Shown in pieces: positions 51,327 to 60,150 of a DNA stretch of 64,000 nucleotides. The translations under genes and the position numbers were made by a program. The DNA is from Rhodospirillales bacterium (lineage in GTDB: Bacteria > Pseudomonadota > Alphaproteobacteria > Micavibrionales > Micavibrionaceae), in contig JACKIQ010000001.1 in NCBI GenBank assembly GCA_020638365.1, positions 372,001 to 436,000 of the forward strand, in the 5' to 3' direction. Every line of letters begins with the position of its first letter. The stretch's first letter is position 1. The notes beneath the pieces are model-generated. The model was not told where the DNA came from, made no database searches, and worked only from the letters and a program-made list of their open reading frames with translations.

Positions 51327-53079
51327 CGTCATTCTCTGGGTCGTAATGCGTATAAACATATTCTTTAGAGATGTAATCCCCTCTGTCTAATTTTCCGTCC
51401 CATTCACTGAGATCCTCAAAATCTCTATATCCGGCAGTAAATTCCCGCTTAATCTGATATGTATTAGGATCTTCATAGCCCAGTCTTTCATGCACTCCAA
51501 ATTCCTCAAATATCAAATCAAGTGAAACATGAATACGGCCCTTTCCGGCAGGCGAAAGGGTGACTGTTCCATCTTTCAGTGTCCCGTAAAAACCGCATAG
51601 AATGTCATCTGGTCGATATCCAGATGAGAAAAAAGCATTGAAATCAGATTTAGTGTAGCTTCTGGTCTTTTGAGCATCATAGGTAAATTCTGGAAAATGG
51701 AGGGTCAGTTTCTCAAATTTTTCATCCTCCTGGACTAAAGGGAATCCTTCATTAAAGCGCCTCACCGCCAGTACGGTCCCCCTGCCCTTATTCAAGCGGT
51801 GCTGGGAAAAAAGAAACGGCATCTCTCTTTCAAAAATTGAACCTCCCGTTACCTCTGATAAACGCTCCTTAATGGTCTCTATATTTTCTTCAAACTCTGC
51901 GTTTCCTACAAAAAACGCTTCTGAAATAGTGTTTCCCTTGCGGATATCACCGTCTTGGTACAACTGCGCCTCGACCCGTCTTACACTATTCAGCGATTCA
52001 AACCATTCAGAAAAAGAAACATCAGGAATAATTGAGGAATATATAGCCCCCTCACTCTCCAGAAACTTTTTCACGCTGGCATTCGGGTGCTCAGAAGGAC
52101 GCATGAGATTGATCTGCCGTTCTGGCTTAAATGTCATGTTCTCAAGTTCGGAGGGATCGTGAAATACGCCCATGCCGTACACGCCTTTCGTTATCTCCAG
52201 ACGGCCTTGCGTAACATTCAGGAGATGGCGCCCTTTGTAGCGACAATAACGGAACCTAGACCCTATCCGCTTCTTGAGTCTGGCTATTTTTTGCTCACGC
52301 ACATCAAGTTCTGCGAATGCATCACTATTCTCATCATAGCCGCCGTATTCAACCGTTTCCCAAAAATCATAATCGAGAGTCAGCAGAAGATCCCCTTCAT
52401 CGTTCCTCTCAGTCTTTATTTTAGTAATGTTCAGATGATTTTTTATATCCTTTAAAAACCAATTTTTATCTGCATAAATTTCCAGCAAACAGTAGGACTT
52501 GTTAATCCCATTATGACCAAGAGCGACAGAAGTTTGAGCAGGGGCCCCTTCTATCAGAAGATCGTCATAAGGGAGTCTGGTGAGTACCAAGGGTAACAGA
52601 TCACGCATGTGATAGAGCGACGTTGAATCTTCAAGAAAAGGAACCTCTAATGGCTTTCCTTTATTGTCGAGCACCGCCTTTAAAACATCATCAACCTCAG
52701 GCTCCATCTCTGGAAATTGTGATTTGCCGAACTCGTTTGATGGGGGAATGATATTCTTATCTTTTCTGAAGGAGCGAAGTGGCCCATCTTGAACTAAAAT
52801 GTTCAGTTTCCTGGGAGTTTTTGATGTGAGGCTCAAATATTGTGCCCCCTGTTCGAATTCGACACGCAAATCCTCGGATGTGGGATCGTCAATAAAAGAA
52901 TTTAACTGAGCGTAGATTTCAGCCCTGGTATCTAACAACCAATATTCAAGTGGCTTCTCTTGTAACTTCCAAACTATGGACGGGGTCTGAGCCGAAAGAG
53001 GGTCGGAACGAGCATAAATGTGAACATTTGCAACGAAAAGCAAACAATAAACAAGCACAAATGGAATCTGCCGGTACAT
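51316..53079 (-). CDS. exported hypothetical protein, paralogue of the lipoprotein
   Basis: 587 residues with a signal peptide (IPFVLVYCLLFVANVHIYA). Mostly beta with acidic loops; ends in a DPENDDDD tail. Shares several blocks with the downstream lipoprotein (see that entry) and the same length and order of blocks, so the pair arose by duplication. No family recognised. Convergent with the 43.8-49.7 kb operon, so the five genes form one secreted-protein module. Confidence 0.75.
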   Translation of the reverse strand: MYRQIPFVLVYCLLFVANVHIYARSDPLSAQTPSIVWKLQEKPLEYWLLDTRAEIYAQLNSFIDDPTSEDLRVEFEQGAQYLSLTSKTPRKLNILVQDGPLRSFRKDKNIIPPSNEFGKSQFPEMEPEVDDVLKAVLDNKGKPLEVPFLEDSTSLYHMRDLLPLVLTRLPYDDLLIEGAPAQTSVALGHNGINKSYCLLEIYADKNWFLKDIKNHLNITKIKTERNDEGDLLLTLDYDFWETVEYGGYDENSDAFAELDVREQKIARLKKRIGSRFRYCRYKGRHLLNVTQGRLEITKGVYGMGVFHDPSELENMTFKPERQINLMRPSEHPNASVKKFLESEGAIYSSIIPDVSFSEWFESLNSVRRVEAQLYQDGDIRKGNTISEAFFVGNAEFEENIETIKERLSEVTGGSIFEREMPFLFSQHRLNKGRGTVLAVRRFNEGFPLVQEDEKFEKLTLHFPEFTYDAQKTRSYTKSDFNAFFSSGYRPDDILCGFYGTLKDGTVTLSPAGKGRIHVSLDLIFEEFGVHERLGYEDPNTYQIKREFTAGYRDFEDLSEWDGKLDRGDYISKEYVYTHYDPENDDDD

Positions 53080-53120
53080 GTTCTCAGACTAAACTAAAAG
53101 TTCTTGAATGGATAATTTTT

Positions 53121-53472
53121 TCACTTTTTGTCCATCCATGTAGGTATGTGTCTGCTTAGAGTTTCAGTCTTTTCCCATTCAAAGAACCTGTTGATTGGAA
53201 CAAGACAGCGGCGGTTCTTAAAACCCGACCGGAAGAACGGTTTTTCATGGGCGGTTACGGAGCGGGCATTGATCTGCGGCTTGATCTCCCTGCCCTTCGC
53301 CCATTCGGGGACGTAGCCCCATTGTGCAAGCTGGGCTTCGTGGCCGATGATGATCGGCACATGCTGAGAGGGCGCTATATTATAACTCGGCCCGAAATTG
53401 ACGTTGTTGGTTAAGGCAAATTGCTTTTTGCAGCTCAGCATAGGTCGTGAAGTTTACGAAACGGCCGCGCAT
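53121..53472 (-). pseudogene. SRAP (HMCES/YedK-like) pseudogene
   Basis: The SRAP family protects abasic sites via its Cys2. An ATG at 53472 starts MRGRFVNFTTYAELQK, the family's MCGRF start with Cys2 replaced by Arg (TGC to CGC). One frameshift in CTGCAAAAAGCAA (about 53415-53430) switches to the frame with NVNFGPSYNIAPSQHVPIII, WGYVPEWAKG, INARSVTAHEKPFFRSGFKNRRCLVP and FFEWEK. The reading ends at MDKK, so the C-terminal half with the catalytic histidine is missing. Three independent lesions show that it is dead. Confidence 0.85.
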
Positions 53473-53982
53473 CTTAAGCCTATTTTTTGGGATACGCTTA
53501 ATATACTCTGCGGCCAATGAACGGGCTTTTTCGATATCCTCTCCATGAAGGGCGGCATCATAAAGCCGTTGACGGCGTGCATCCAAATAGACTCTGTGGT
53601 CCACAGCAACGCTATACTAGGCATAAGCCTCGAAAGCTTATCCTGACGCTTATAATAATAGGGGGCGAGCCTCGTAAACACTTGTTCCTGACCGAGGGAG
53701 GCGGCCTTCTTTAAAAGCTCCAGTCCTTATTTCCGGATCGCTAGGAAAGTATTTGCCAAAACGATCGCCATCAAGGTAGAACGCCCCTAACATCGCGATC
53801 GCCGGCCCGTAATCCTGTTCGGAGGCAAGGTTCAGCCATTTTAGGGTATCCTCTATCTGAGCTTTTCTCTTCTTTAAGCTCCGTTGCCCTTGAATCTGCG
53901 GCATGATCAGCATCACTTGAGCTTCCGGATCACCCACTTGCGCGGCTTTTTTTCGAATTTCAAAAATCGTGTTGTCGTTCAT
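53473..53982 (-). pseudogene. Sel1-repeat protein pseudogene
   Basis: The N-terminal frame from the ATG at 53982 gives MNDNTIFEIRKKAAQVGDPEAQ and AIAMLGAFYLDGDRF (Sel1-like). A frameshift near 53725 moves to the frame with LELLKKAASLGQEQVFTRLA. A second near 53640 moves to a frame with EAYA-stop-YSVAVDHRVYLDARRQ, where a TAG replaces the expected Trp codon; then IEKARSLAAEYIKRI. So two indels and one nonsense mutation. Sel1 repeats are also in the 1439-residue protein nearby. Confidence 0.75.
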
Positions 53983-54244
53983 TTGGTTTACTCAGCAGCA
54001 GCGCTCTCTTGGGCTTCGTGGTATCTTCTTCCTCTGCAATTAGAGAGAAAATCTCGTCTGTGAATACGCCATCCCGCGGAAGATGCTTGAACATATTGTA
54101 CTTCTTCATCAAGGGCAAAAGCTTGTCCCTGCCATGAAAAACCCCCCTTCCCTTTTCTGCGGCATACGCGATCTCAGGGGTCGACCGGCGAATTCTATAT
54201 TTCGTGGAATACGGCCAAAAGTATTCGTTTTTCATAAATTTCAT
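53960..54244 (-). CDS. small basic hypothetical protein
   Basis: 94 residues starting MKFMKNEYFWPYSTKYRIRR, with a short helical C-terminus. No ribosome binding site precedes it. Overlaps the Sel1 pseudogene start by 23 nt. May itself be the remains of a longer gene. Confidence 0.4.
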   Translation of the reverse strand: MKFMKNEYFWPYSTKYRIRRSTPEIAYAAEKGRGVFHGRDKLLPLMKKYNMFKHLPRDGVFTDEIFSLIAEEEDTTKPKRALLLSKPNERQHDF

Positions 54245-54333
54245 GAAATGTTATTGATATTCATGGTATATTATAGATTTTCAGGCTATAACGCATCTTA
54301 AGGCAATGATGTAACGGCAGGAACGGCTTTGTC

Positions 54334-55881
54334 ATGGAATTAGACACACAGGATCGTTATTCAGGGCCAGTCAGCGTTTTTAAAGAACGCAGGTTGCCGG
54401 AACAAGCCACACCAGCCGGTTATGCCGCTCTGATCCATGCCTATGATCTCAGTGTTCCCCTGCCGCGCATCCTCAGCGCTACAGGTGAACGCCACAGGCT
54501 TAAGCAGGCTGATGGCTGGCGCATCTATACCCCCAGACATGCCCCGCAAGCCGCTCTGGAATCCCACCTGATCTTTGCGCTCAAGCATGAAGGCGTTGAT
54601 CTGGCTGTTCTCAAGCGTCTGTTCCTTGCAATCGGCGCAAGGCCGATAGAGGCCATCGTACAAGCTGCTCCGACCGGCAGCTATGCGCGGAGAATTTGGT
54701 TCCTGTATGAATGGCTGACTGGTTCGCGCCTTGGTCTGGCCGATGCGGAGCGCGGAGCCTACGCAGCAGTCATTGATACAAAGCTCCAGTACGCAGCGAG
54801 CGGGAAGACGTCTAAGCGCCATCGCATCAAGGATAACTTGCCAGGAACGTCGGATTTCTGCCCGCTTATTTTTCGCACAGAAGCACTCGAACGCTTCTTG
54901 GCGATGAACCTCCAAGCGCGCGCTCAGGAAGCGGTCAGCGCTGTTCCCCGTGGCCTGCTCGCCCGTACAGCGGCGTTTCTCTTGCTTAAAGACTCAAAAT
55001 CCAGTTTCGCTATTGAAGGAGAGAGCCCGCCGCAGGATCGTATACAACGATGGGGCCGGGCTATTGTTGAGGCCGGTAAACAACCGATCGATCTGTACGA
55101 ACTCTTGCGCTTGCAGCGCATCGTTATTGGTGATGCGCGGTTTGTGCGTCTTGGATTGAGAACTGAAGGGGGCTTCATCGGGGAACATGACCGTGACAGC
55201 CGGATGCCGATCCCGGACCATATCAGTGCACGCCACGAAGATTTAAGCGCGCTGGTTTCTGGAATGTCGACATTTGACCTCCTTATAACGCCTCAACTCG
55301 ATCCCGTTCTAGCGGCCGCGATGCTGGCTTTCGGCTTCGTTTACATTCATCCCTTCGAGGATGGAAACGGGCGCGTCCACCGTTACCTCATACATCATGT
55401 CCTTGCCAAAACAGGCTTCAGTCCACCCGGAGTCGTCTTTCCTGTCTCTGCCGCCATTCTTGAGCGGATACACGATTATCGCCGCGTACTGGAAGAGTAT
55501 TCTTCAAGGCTTTTGCCCCACGTCGAATGGCACCCCACAGAGAATGGGAATGTCCGCGTTCTGAATGAGACAGGCGATTTCTATCGCTATTTCGATGCCA
55601 CGGCCCACGCCGAGTTTCTGTTTGAATGTGTTCAGAAAACGATCGAACAGGACCTCCCTGAGGAAACAGAGTTTCTGCGGCGTCATGATGCGTTTCGCAG
55701 CAAGCTGGCCTTGATTGTCGATATGCCGGACCGCACATCCGACCTGCTGTTCCGTTTCCTGAACCAGAATAGCGGGCACCTCTCACAGCGCGCCCGCGAA
55801 AAAGAGTTCGCAGCTCTGAGTGACGATGAGGCCAAAACAATAGAGCGTCTCTATGCGGACATCTTCCTCCTTGAAGAGTAA
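54334..55881 (+). CDS. Fic-domain protein (AMPylator), class II-like
   Basis: 515 residues. Fic proteins transfer AMP or similar groups from nucleotides to hydroxyl side chains. The core motif HPFEDGNGRVHRY (His339) is intact. The inhibitory helix motif SFAIEG (Ser224, Glu228, Gly229) precedes it, as in class II Fic proteins whose Glu blocks ATP binding. The N-terminal 150 residues look like a substrate or DNA-binding extension (LPRILSATGERHRLKQADGWRIYTP), the C-terminal 100 residues are helical. Codon use is more GC-rich than the decayed segment upstream. Confidence 0.9.
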   Translation: MELDTQDRYSGPVSVFKERRLPEQATPAGYAALIHAYDLSVPLPRILSATGERHRLKQADGWRIYTPRHAPQAALESHLIFALKHEGVDLAVLKRLFLAIGARPIEAIVQAAPTGSYARRIWFLYEWLTGSRLGLADAERGAYAAVIDTKLQYAASGKTSKRHRIKDNLPGTSDFCPLIFRTEALERFLAMNLQARAQEAVSAVPRGLLARTAAFLLLKDSKSSFAIEGESPPQDRIQRWGRAIVEAGKQPIDLYELLRLQRIVIGDARFVRLGLRTEGGFIGEHDRDSRMPIPDHISARHEDLSALVSGMSTFDLLITPQLDPVLAAAMLAFGFVYIHPFEDGNGRVHRYLIHHVLAKTGFSPPGVVFPVSAAILERIHDYRRVLEEYSSRLLPHVEWHPTENGNVRVLNETGDFYRYFDATAHAEFLFECVQKTIEQDLPEETEFLRRHDAFRSKLALIVDMPDRTSDLLFRFLNQNSGHLSQRAREKEFAALSDDEAKTIERLYADIFLLEE

Positions 55882-55990
55882 AATGTGCTTACAGCGCTTG
55901 TATCTGAACTCTAACCATCCGCATAAACCCGCAAAAAACCGGCTCTTACAATCATTAGGATCAAAATAACATTGTTGCACCGATATACTT

Positions 55991-56047
55991 ATGTTAAACA
56001 ATTGGTGGATTATGTCTATTACACCAGAGAAAAGCGTAAGTGAATAG
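55991..56047 (+). other. possible leader peptide before the RTX gene
   Basis: ATG at 55991 (18 residues) and in-frame ATG at 56012 (11 residues, preceded by TTGGTGG) end at TAG 2 nt before the RTX start. Could couple translation of the downstream gene, or be chance. Confidence 0.25.
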
Positions 56048-56049
56048 CG

Positions 56050-57792
56050 ATGACACTGACTTACATTAGCACAGATGGCGATATAACAATCACAGGCGTG
56101 GGATACGCCGACGAACTGAACTTTCTTAGCGGTTACCCTTTAAGCTTTAATGCTGCGCGATTTACCTACGAAAAAGCAAATGATGATCTGCTGATTAAAA
56201 CGCATATAGGGACTACAATTACAGTCGAAAATCACTTCCTAGATGAAGTTCCCCGATTGGAAACCCTTATTTTCACGAGTTTCTTTGGGTCTCAAACGCG
56301 CTTTAATCTTCTTTTTGGTACGGATGGAAACGATCATATTACCGGCACGGGTGATTCCGACTATCTCAGCGGCCTTGACGGCGATGACATTTTTTCCGGG
56401 CTGGATAGCTCAGACAGGCTTGTTGATGGTGGTAACGGGTTTGACACGGTCGACTATAGCGCTTCACTGGGAGCGGTTTCCCTGGATTTAATGCATGGTG
56501 ATTACTATGGAAATAACGTCGTTTTCAGTATGCAAAATATCGAAGGTCTGATTGGCTCGGCTTATTTCGACACGCTCTTTGGCGATGATGCCGTCAATAT
56601 CATCCAGGGGAATGACGGGCAAGACACGATCCGCGGATATGGAGGTGATGATATTCTTGATGGAGGCCAGGACAAAGATTACATACGGGGCGATGACGGA
56701 AACGATACACTTTTCGGGGGCGACAATAACGATAAGCTCTATGGCGGCTTAGGGGATGATATCATTGATTGCGGAAATGGCGATGATACAAAGGTTCAGG
56801 GCGATGAAGGGGATGATAGGCTCTATGGGGGGAACGGTAACGATAAACTTTATGGAGATGACAAAGATGGCCTGATAGCCGGCAACGACATCCTTGATGG
56901 AGGGAATGGTAACGATGATTTACGTGGCGGTCTCGGGCATGACGTCTACATCGCCTCCGCCGGACAAGACTATATCTATGATCTAGGAGGATCAGATACT
57001 TTGGCTTTTGATTTAGGGATCAATCTCACTGATTTAACGTTTCTGCGCGATCCCATAGATACCAATGACCAGGATATTCTTTTCGGTTCGGATCTCATTC
57101 ATATTGAAAATCAAACAGAAGCCGGGGGTATGCACGCTATAGAACAGCTTGTGTTCGCAGACGGGTCTTATGTCAACTATGCAGCCATTCTCGATTGGGT
57201 TTTTGCGGGCCATTCTGGCGAAATCATAAACGGGAGCTATCATAGGGACGATGTGATCATCGGAGGAGATGGAGATGACCGCCTGTATGGCAAGGATGGC
57301 AACGATTATCTCTTTGGAGGCTCTGGTGGCGATTATTTACGCGGAGATAAAGGGAATGATCTTCTTCATGGCGGGGCCGGAAATGACAATCTTCGGGGCT
57401 ATGAAGGGAACGATCTGCTTTTTGCAGGGGCTGGAAAAGACCGCTTGGAAGGACATGAAGGGGCCGATCACTTTATCTTTTACGGACAAGAGAGTGTTGA
57501 CGGGAACATGAACCGTATCGTTGATTTTTCACACGATGAGGGTGATAAAATTGTCCTGGATCACGTTCTCCAAGGGTATGATCCGCTCACCAGTGCCATA
57601 CAGGATTTTATTATACTCAGCACGACCAGCCACACCTACCTAGACATCGATATTGATGGGGATGCGAACGGCTATGGAATGACAGAGAATGTCATCCGGA
57701 TTGAATTTACCGCTGGCAATTGGGCCAGTGCTCAGGATTTAATCAATAGTGGCGATCTGATCATCCTTAGTGGCGATCTGATCATCCTTTGA
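56050..57792 (+). CDS. RTX calcium-binding repeat protein (type I secretion substrate)
   Basis: 580 residues with no N-terminal signal. At least fifteen nonapeptide RTX repeats of the type GGxGxDxLx are seen in two blocks (about 110-325 and 390-480), for example GGLGDDIID, GGNGNDKLYG and GGAGNDNLRG; each pair binds calcium in a beta-roll. The final part ends in the sort of hydrophobic-acidic tail used by type I secretion (SGDLIIL twice). The region before the first repeats (about 1-105) is beta-rich. No type I transporter genes are present in the window. A short leader frame precedes it. Confidence 0.9.
   Translation: MTLTYISTDGDITITGVGYADELNFLSGYPLSFNAARFTYEKANDDLLIKTHIGTTITVENHFLDEVPRLETLIFTSFFGSQTRFNLLFGTDGNDHITGTGDSDYLSGLDGDDIFSGLDSSDRLVDGGNGFDTVDYSASLGAVSLDLMHGDYYGNNVVFSMQNIEGLIGSAYFDTLFGDDAVNIIQGNDGQDTIRGYGGDDILDGGQDKDYIRGDDGNDTLFGGDNNDKLYGGLGDDIIDCGNGDDTKVQGDEGDDRLYGGNGNDKLYGDDKDGLIAGNDILDGGNGNDDLRGGLGHDVYIASAGQDYIYDLGGSDTLAFDLGINLTDLTFLRDPIDTNDQDILFGSDLIHIENQTEAGGMHAIEQLVFADGSYVNYAAILDWVFAGHSGEIINGSYHRDDVIIGGDGDDRLYGKDGNDYLFGGSGGDYLRGDKGNDLLHGGAGNDNLRGYEGNDLLFAGAGKDRLEGHEGADHFIFYGQESVDGNMNRIVDFSHDEGDKIVLDHVLQGYDPLTSAIQDFIILSTTSHTYLDIDIDGDANGYGMTENVIRIEFTAGNWASAQDLINSGDLIILSGDLIIL
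57748..57789 (+). repeat. perfect 21-bp tandem duplication at the RTX 3' end
   Basis: 57748-57768 and 57769-57789 are identical and in frame, so the C-terminal heptapeptide SGDLIIL is present twice just before the stop. Confidence 0.95.
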
Positions 57793-57812
57793 CCTAACAA
57801 TAGGGAGCAGAG

Positions 57813-58028
57813 CTATGAACGGCGTCTATTTCCCCCAAATATCCTCGAAAAAAAGCCCGGCGCGCGGGAGGCCAGTTCAGCGCGGATATTCTCCAGCGAG
57901 GCCAGAGCGTTGCGCCGTTCATGGCTGTGCTCATCGTCGCCGACCAGCGCATTGAAGATGTCGCGGTAAAGGCCGCGCAGTTGGCTGGTGGATTTCGAAG
58001 CCAGTTCGAAGCGTGTGACGAGTTTCAT
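57813..58028 (-). CDS. small conserved-looking hypothetical protein
   Basis: 71 residues from the ATG at 58028 (AAGGAGG 8 nt upstream), starting MKLVTRFELASKSTSQLRGL and containing HERRNALASLENIRAEL. Short proteins of this kind (RFELASKxxxQLRGLYR...RRNALASLENIR) are common in alphaproteobacterial mobile elements. The function is unknown. The remaining 40 residues upstream, present in the open frame, are probably not translated. The stretch 58029-58465 has no gene, only the first copy of an imperfect repeat. Confidence 0.75.
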   Translation of the reverse strand: MKLVTRFELASKSTSQLRGLYRDIFNALVGDDEHSHERRNALASLENIRAELASRAPGFFSRIFGGNRRRS

Positions 58029-58104
58029 GATCGTTTCCTCCTTGAGGTCTAAGGAGGCCCGGACGATTCCGGAGCCTTTCCTGGCCCCGGCACACACAAT
58101 CATC

Positions 58105-58214
58105 GGACAGGGAAAGGCATCCGGATCGGACCGGACGGACGCAAGAAACATTCAAGGAGATCAGGGAAGGAGAGGCGCTTCGAGCGGTGACGAAAGGCGC
58201 AGGCAGCGCAGCGG
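58105..58214 (+). repeat. imperfect 110-bp repeat, copy 1
   Basis: The first 39 bp (58105-58143) are identical to 59142-59180; the remainder to 58214 matches 59181-59254 with scattered differences. Contains AAGGAGATCAGGGAAGGAGA in copy 1. Confidence 0.85.
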
Positions 58215-58465
58215 ACATGGCCGCGCAGGTTTAAGGCGGGGTAAGCTCGGAACTCGGTGCAGACGTTACGCGAGGTTAGTCTTCAAAATTCAAGGTAAAC
58301 CGGAAGACACGAAATCAGAAAAGTCTTGCGAATGTGACTGCGGAGCGCCCAAGTCAGTACACCCGCATGTTGAAGTGTTTAAATTGACTTGATAATGCGA
58401 ATCCTAGTAGGGACTAGTGATGGCAGGAAATTAGTACCCAAACACTCGAACAAAGGGATTTGCGT

Positions 58466-59068
58466 ATGACCACGGAATACAAACCTTTTGCACGGCTGTT
58501 CCTCATATTTCTGTCTGTGTGGCCATTGCAAGCAAAGGCAGAGTGCTCGCTTTCAGAATTGAACGGTATGCGAAGTGCAAGTGTCGTGGGGATCGCAGAA
58601 AAATATCACGGCGCTGATCATTTTTACTTGATAGTCAATGTGGGCCCTGGTGCTTCAGTCAGTTCTGGTAGAGTTTCGCCTACATTTCTAGCTGAGAACG
58701 TAACGAGAGTTGCAAAGAGTTATCTTGAAGAACGTATGCTTCCTTGTCTTGAGAATGATGGAATAGAGGTAATTACCAGCGCGAGAGACAAGCGCCTACA
58801 GGAGCAAAATACATTAACGGCGTTTGTAGACGTCCAGTTTGTAGATGGAAGCCGTCATCTCAAGGAACTTGGCGTCGAAGATTTTTCAGACTATGTCATT
58901 TTGCGGCTTGGATATTTTCGAAATCCTCTCCCTACCGCATTCCAAGAGTTCAGTGGCTATACCCGTGTTGTGTTTTTGCGTCAGAGGCAAGACGATTTAG
59001 AAAGGTTGCTGGAGCAAAGTGTAAGGGCAGGGTTAAAGCCAGAGTGGAAATACGAAGTATGGGAATAA
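58466..59068 (+). CDS. small secreted protein, paralogue A
   Basis: 200 residues from the ATG at 58466 (AAAGGGA about 8 nt upstream). Signal peptide FARLFLIFLSVWPLQAKA; two cysteines in the mature protein. It alternates beta strands (FYLIVNVGPGASV, FVDVQFVDGSRHL, DYVILRLGYFRN) and resembles the two secreted proteins downstream in length and strand pattern. No family recognised. Confidence 0.65.
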   Translation: MTTEYKPFARLFLIFLSVWPLQAKAECSLSELNGMRSASVVGIAEKYHGADHFYLIVNVGPGASVSSGRVSPTFLAENVTRVAKSYLEERMLPCLENDGIEVITSARDKRLQEQNTLTAFVDVQFVDGSRHLKELGVEDFSDYVILRLGYFRNPLPTAFQEFSGYTRVVFLRQRQDDLERLLEQSVRAGLKPEWKYEVWE

Positions 59069-59095
59069 ATATTCGTTAAATAGGGAACGTAGATC

Positions 59096-59188
59096 ATGGC
59101 AAATTACAATGATTTTGAAGATGTCTTATTCAAGTGGAACTGGACAGGGAAAGGCATCCGGATCGGACCGGACGGACGCATGAAATAA
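59096..59188 (+). CDS. possible 30-residue peptide spanning repeat copy 2
   Basis: ATG at 59096 starts MANYNDFEDVLFKWNWTGKG and ends ...GPDGRMK inside the 39-bp identical block of the repeat. Copy 1 preserves the IRIGPDGR part in the corresponding frame but without a start. Weak evidence; no strong ribosome binding site. The stretch 59189-59445 contains nothing I can support. Confidence 0.3.
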   Translation: MANYNDFEDVLFKWNWTGKGIRIGPDGRMK

Positions 59189-59254
59189 ACAAGGAGGAGA
59201 TCAGGGAAGGAGAACCACTTCGAGCGGCAAAGAAAGATGCAGGCGGCGCAGCGG
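59142..59254 (+). repeat. imperfect 110-bp repeat, copy 2
   Basis: See 58105-58214. The two copies flank the 58466-59068 gene in the same orientation. Confidence 0.85.
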
Positions 59255-59445
59255 TAAAACTCCGCGGGTTCAAAATTGACGAGCAGTGTTAACTGCAAAC
59301 GCATTCTGGCGCTGAGACAACTTTGAGGCGTCGAGTAACATGGCTACGCATCTACAGCTAAGACATATGACCTACTACTGAAGATTTGTTTTGACTTAGT
59401 TACGCGTATCTTGTTACGGAGTGATAGTTGTAGAAATGTTTGCAA

Positions 59446-60132
59446 ATGGGGAAATATTGCGTGTTTATGAACAGCAAATGGTTAGCATTTCCCGTTCTGC
59501 TCTGGGCTTTGACGGCAACATATCCTCAGATGTTACGCGCTGAAGGCTATGCGCAGGAGCCAGATATGCAGCACTTCAGGCATCCGCTGTATGACGGTGT
59601 AAAGCGCATCTACATTCTCGTTGACTATCGGGACGGTGGCGATACTGATGATGTTCCCGCATCTCTCAAACGCGATTTCCTCGAAAAGCTCGTATCCGAG
59701 CTTTATCGAACGCGTTTTTCGTCAAAGGATTGCAAGAACGTCATGGGTGGGACGGGGCCATATAGCTGCAACGATCAACCCGTAACCATCATTCCTGCGA
59801 CCGATGCTTCTAATTTTTTGAACAAGCTGGACACGTCAGTGGCGACACAAGAAGAACTACGTGATCCAGACACGCTTCTTGTCGTCTTGGATGTCAACGT
59901 CGTTCGTGACCATCGCAAAGACAATCCAGACTATGACAAGAACGTATTTTTTGACCCACACCTAGAGGTGCCGTTGGTGGCCTATCAAATCCGGCAGGAG
60001 CGCCGCGTATCAAGAATAGGATTGGACAGTACGCAGTGGACAATGCCCCCATTTGCGCTGCCATTGAATCAGACTGATCAGAAGATCAAGCAACATTTTG
60101 AGTCGCTCATCAAAGAAAGACTTCACTATTGA
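59446..60132 (+). CDS. small secreted protein, paralogue B
   Basis: About 228 residues from the ATG at 59446 (or 221 from 59467). Signal peptide WLAFPVLLWALTATYPQMLRA. Mature blocks HPLYDGVKRIYILVDYRDGG, FLEKLVSELYRTRF, CKNVMGG...YSCNDQPVTIIP (two cysteines) and FFDPHLEVPLVAYQIRQERR match the next protein. Separated by 18 nt from that gene. Confidence 0.7.
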   Translation: MGKYCVFMNSKWLAFPVLLWALTATYPQMLRAEGYAQEPDMQHFRHPLYDGVKRIYILVDYRDGGDTDDVPASLKRDFLEKLVSELYRTRFSSKDCKNVMGGTGPYSCNDQPVTIIPATDASNFLNKLDTSVATQEELRDPDTLLVVLDVNVVRDHRKDNPDYDKNVFFDPHLEVPLVAYQIRQERRVSRIGLDSTQWTMPPFALPLNQTDQKIKQHFESLIKERLHY

Positions 60133-60150
60133 CGCCACGGAGGGCTGTTC

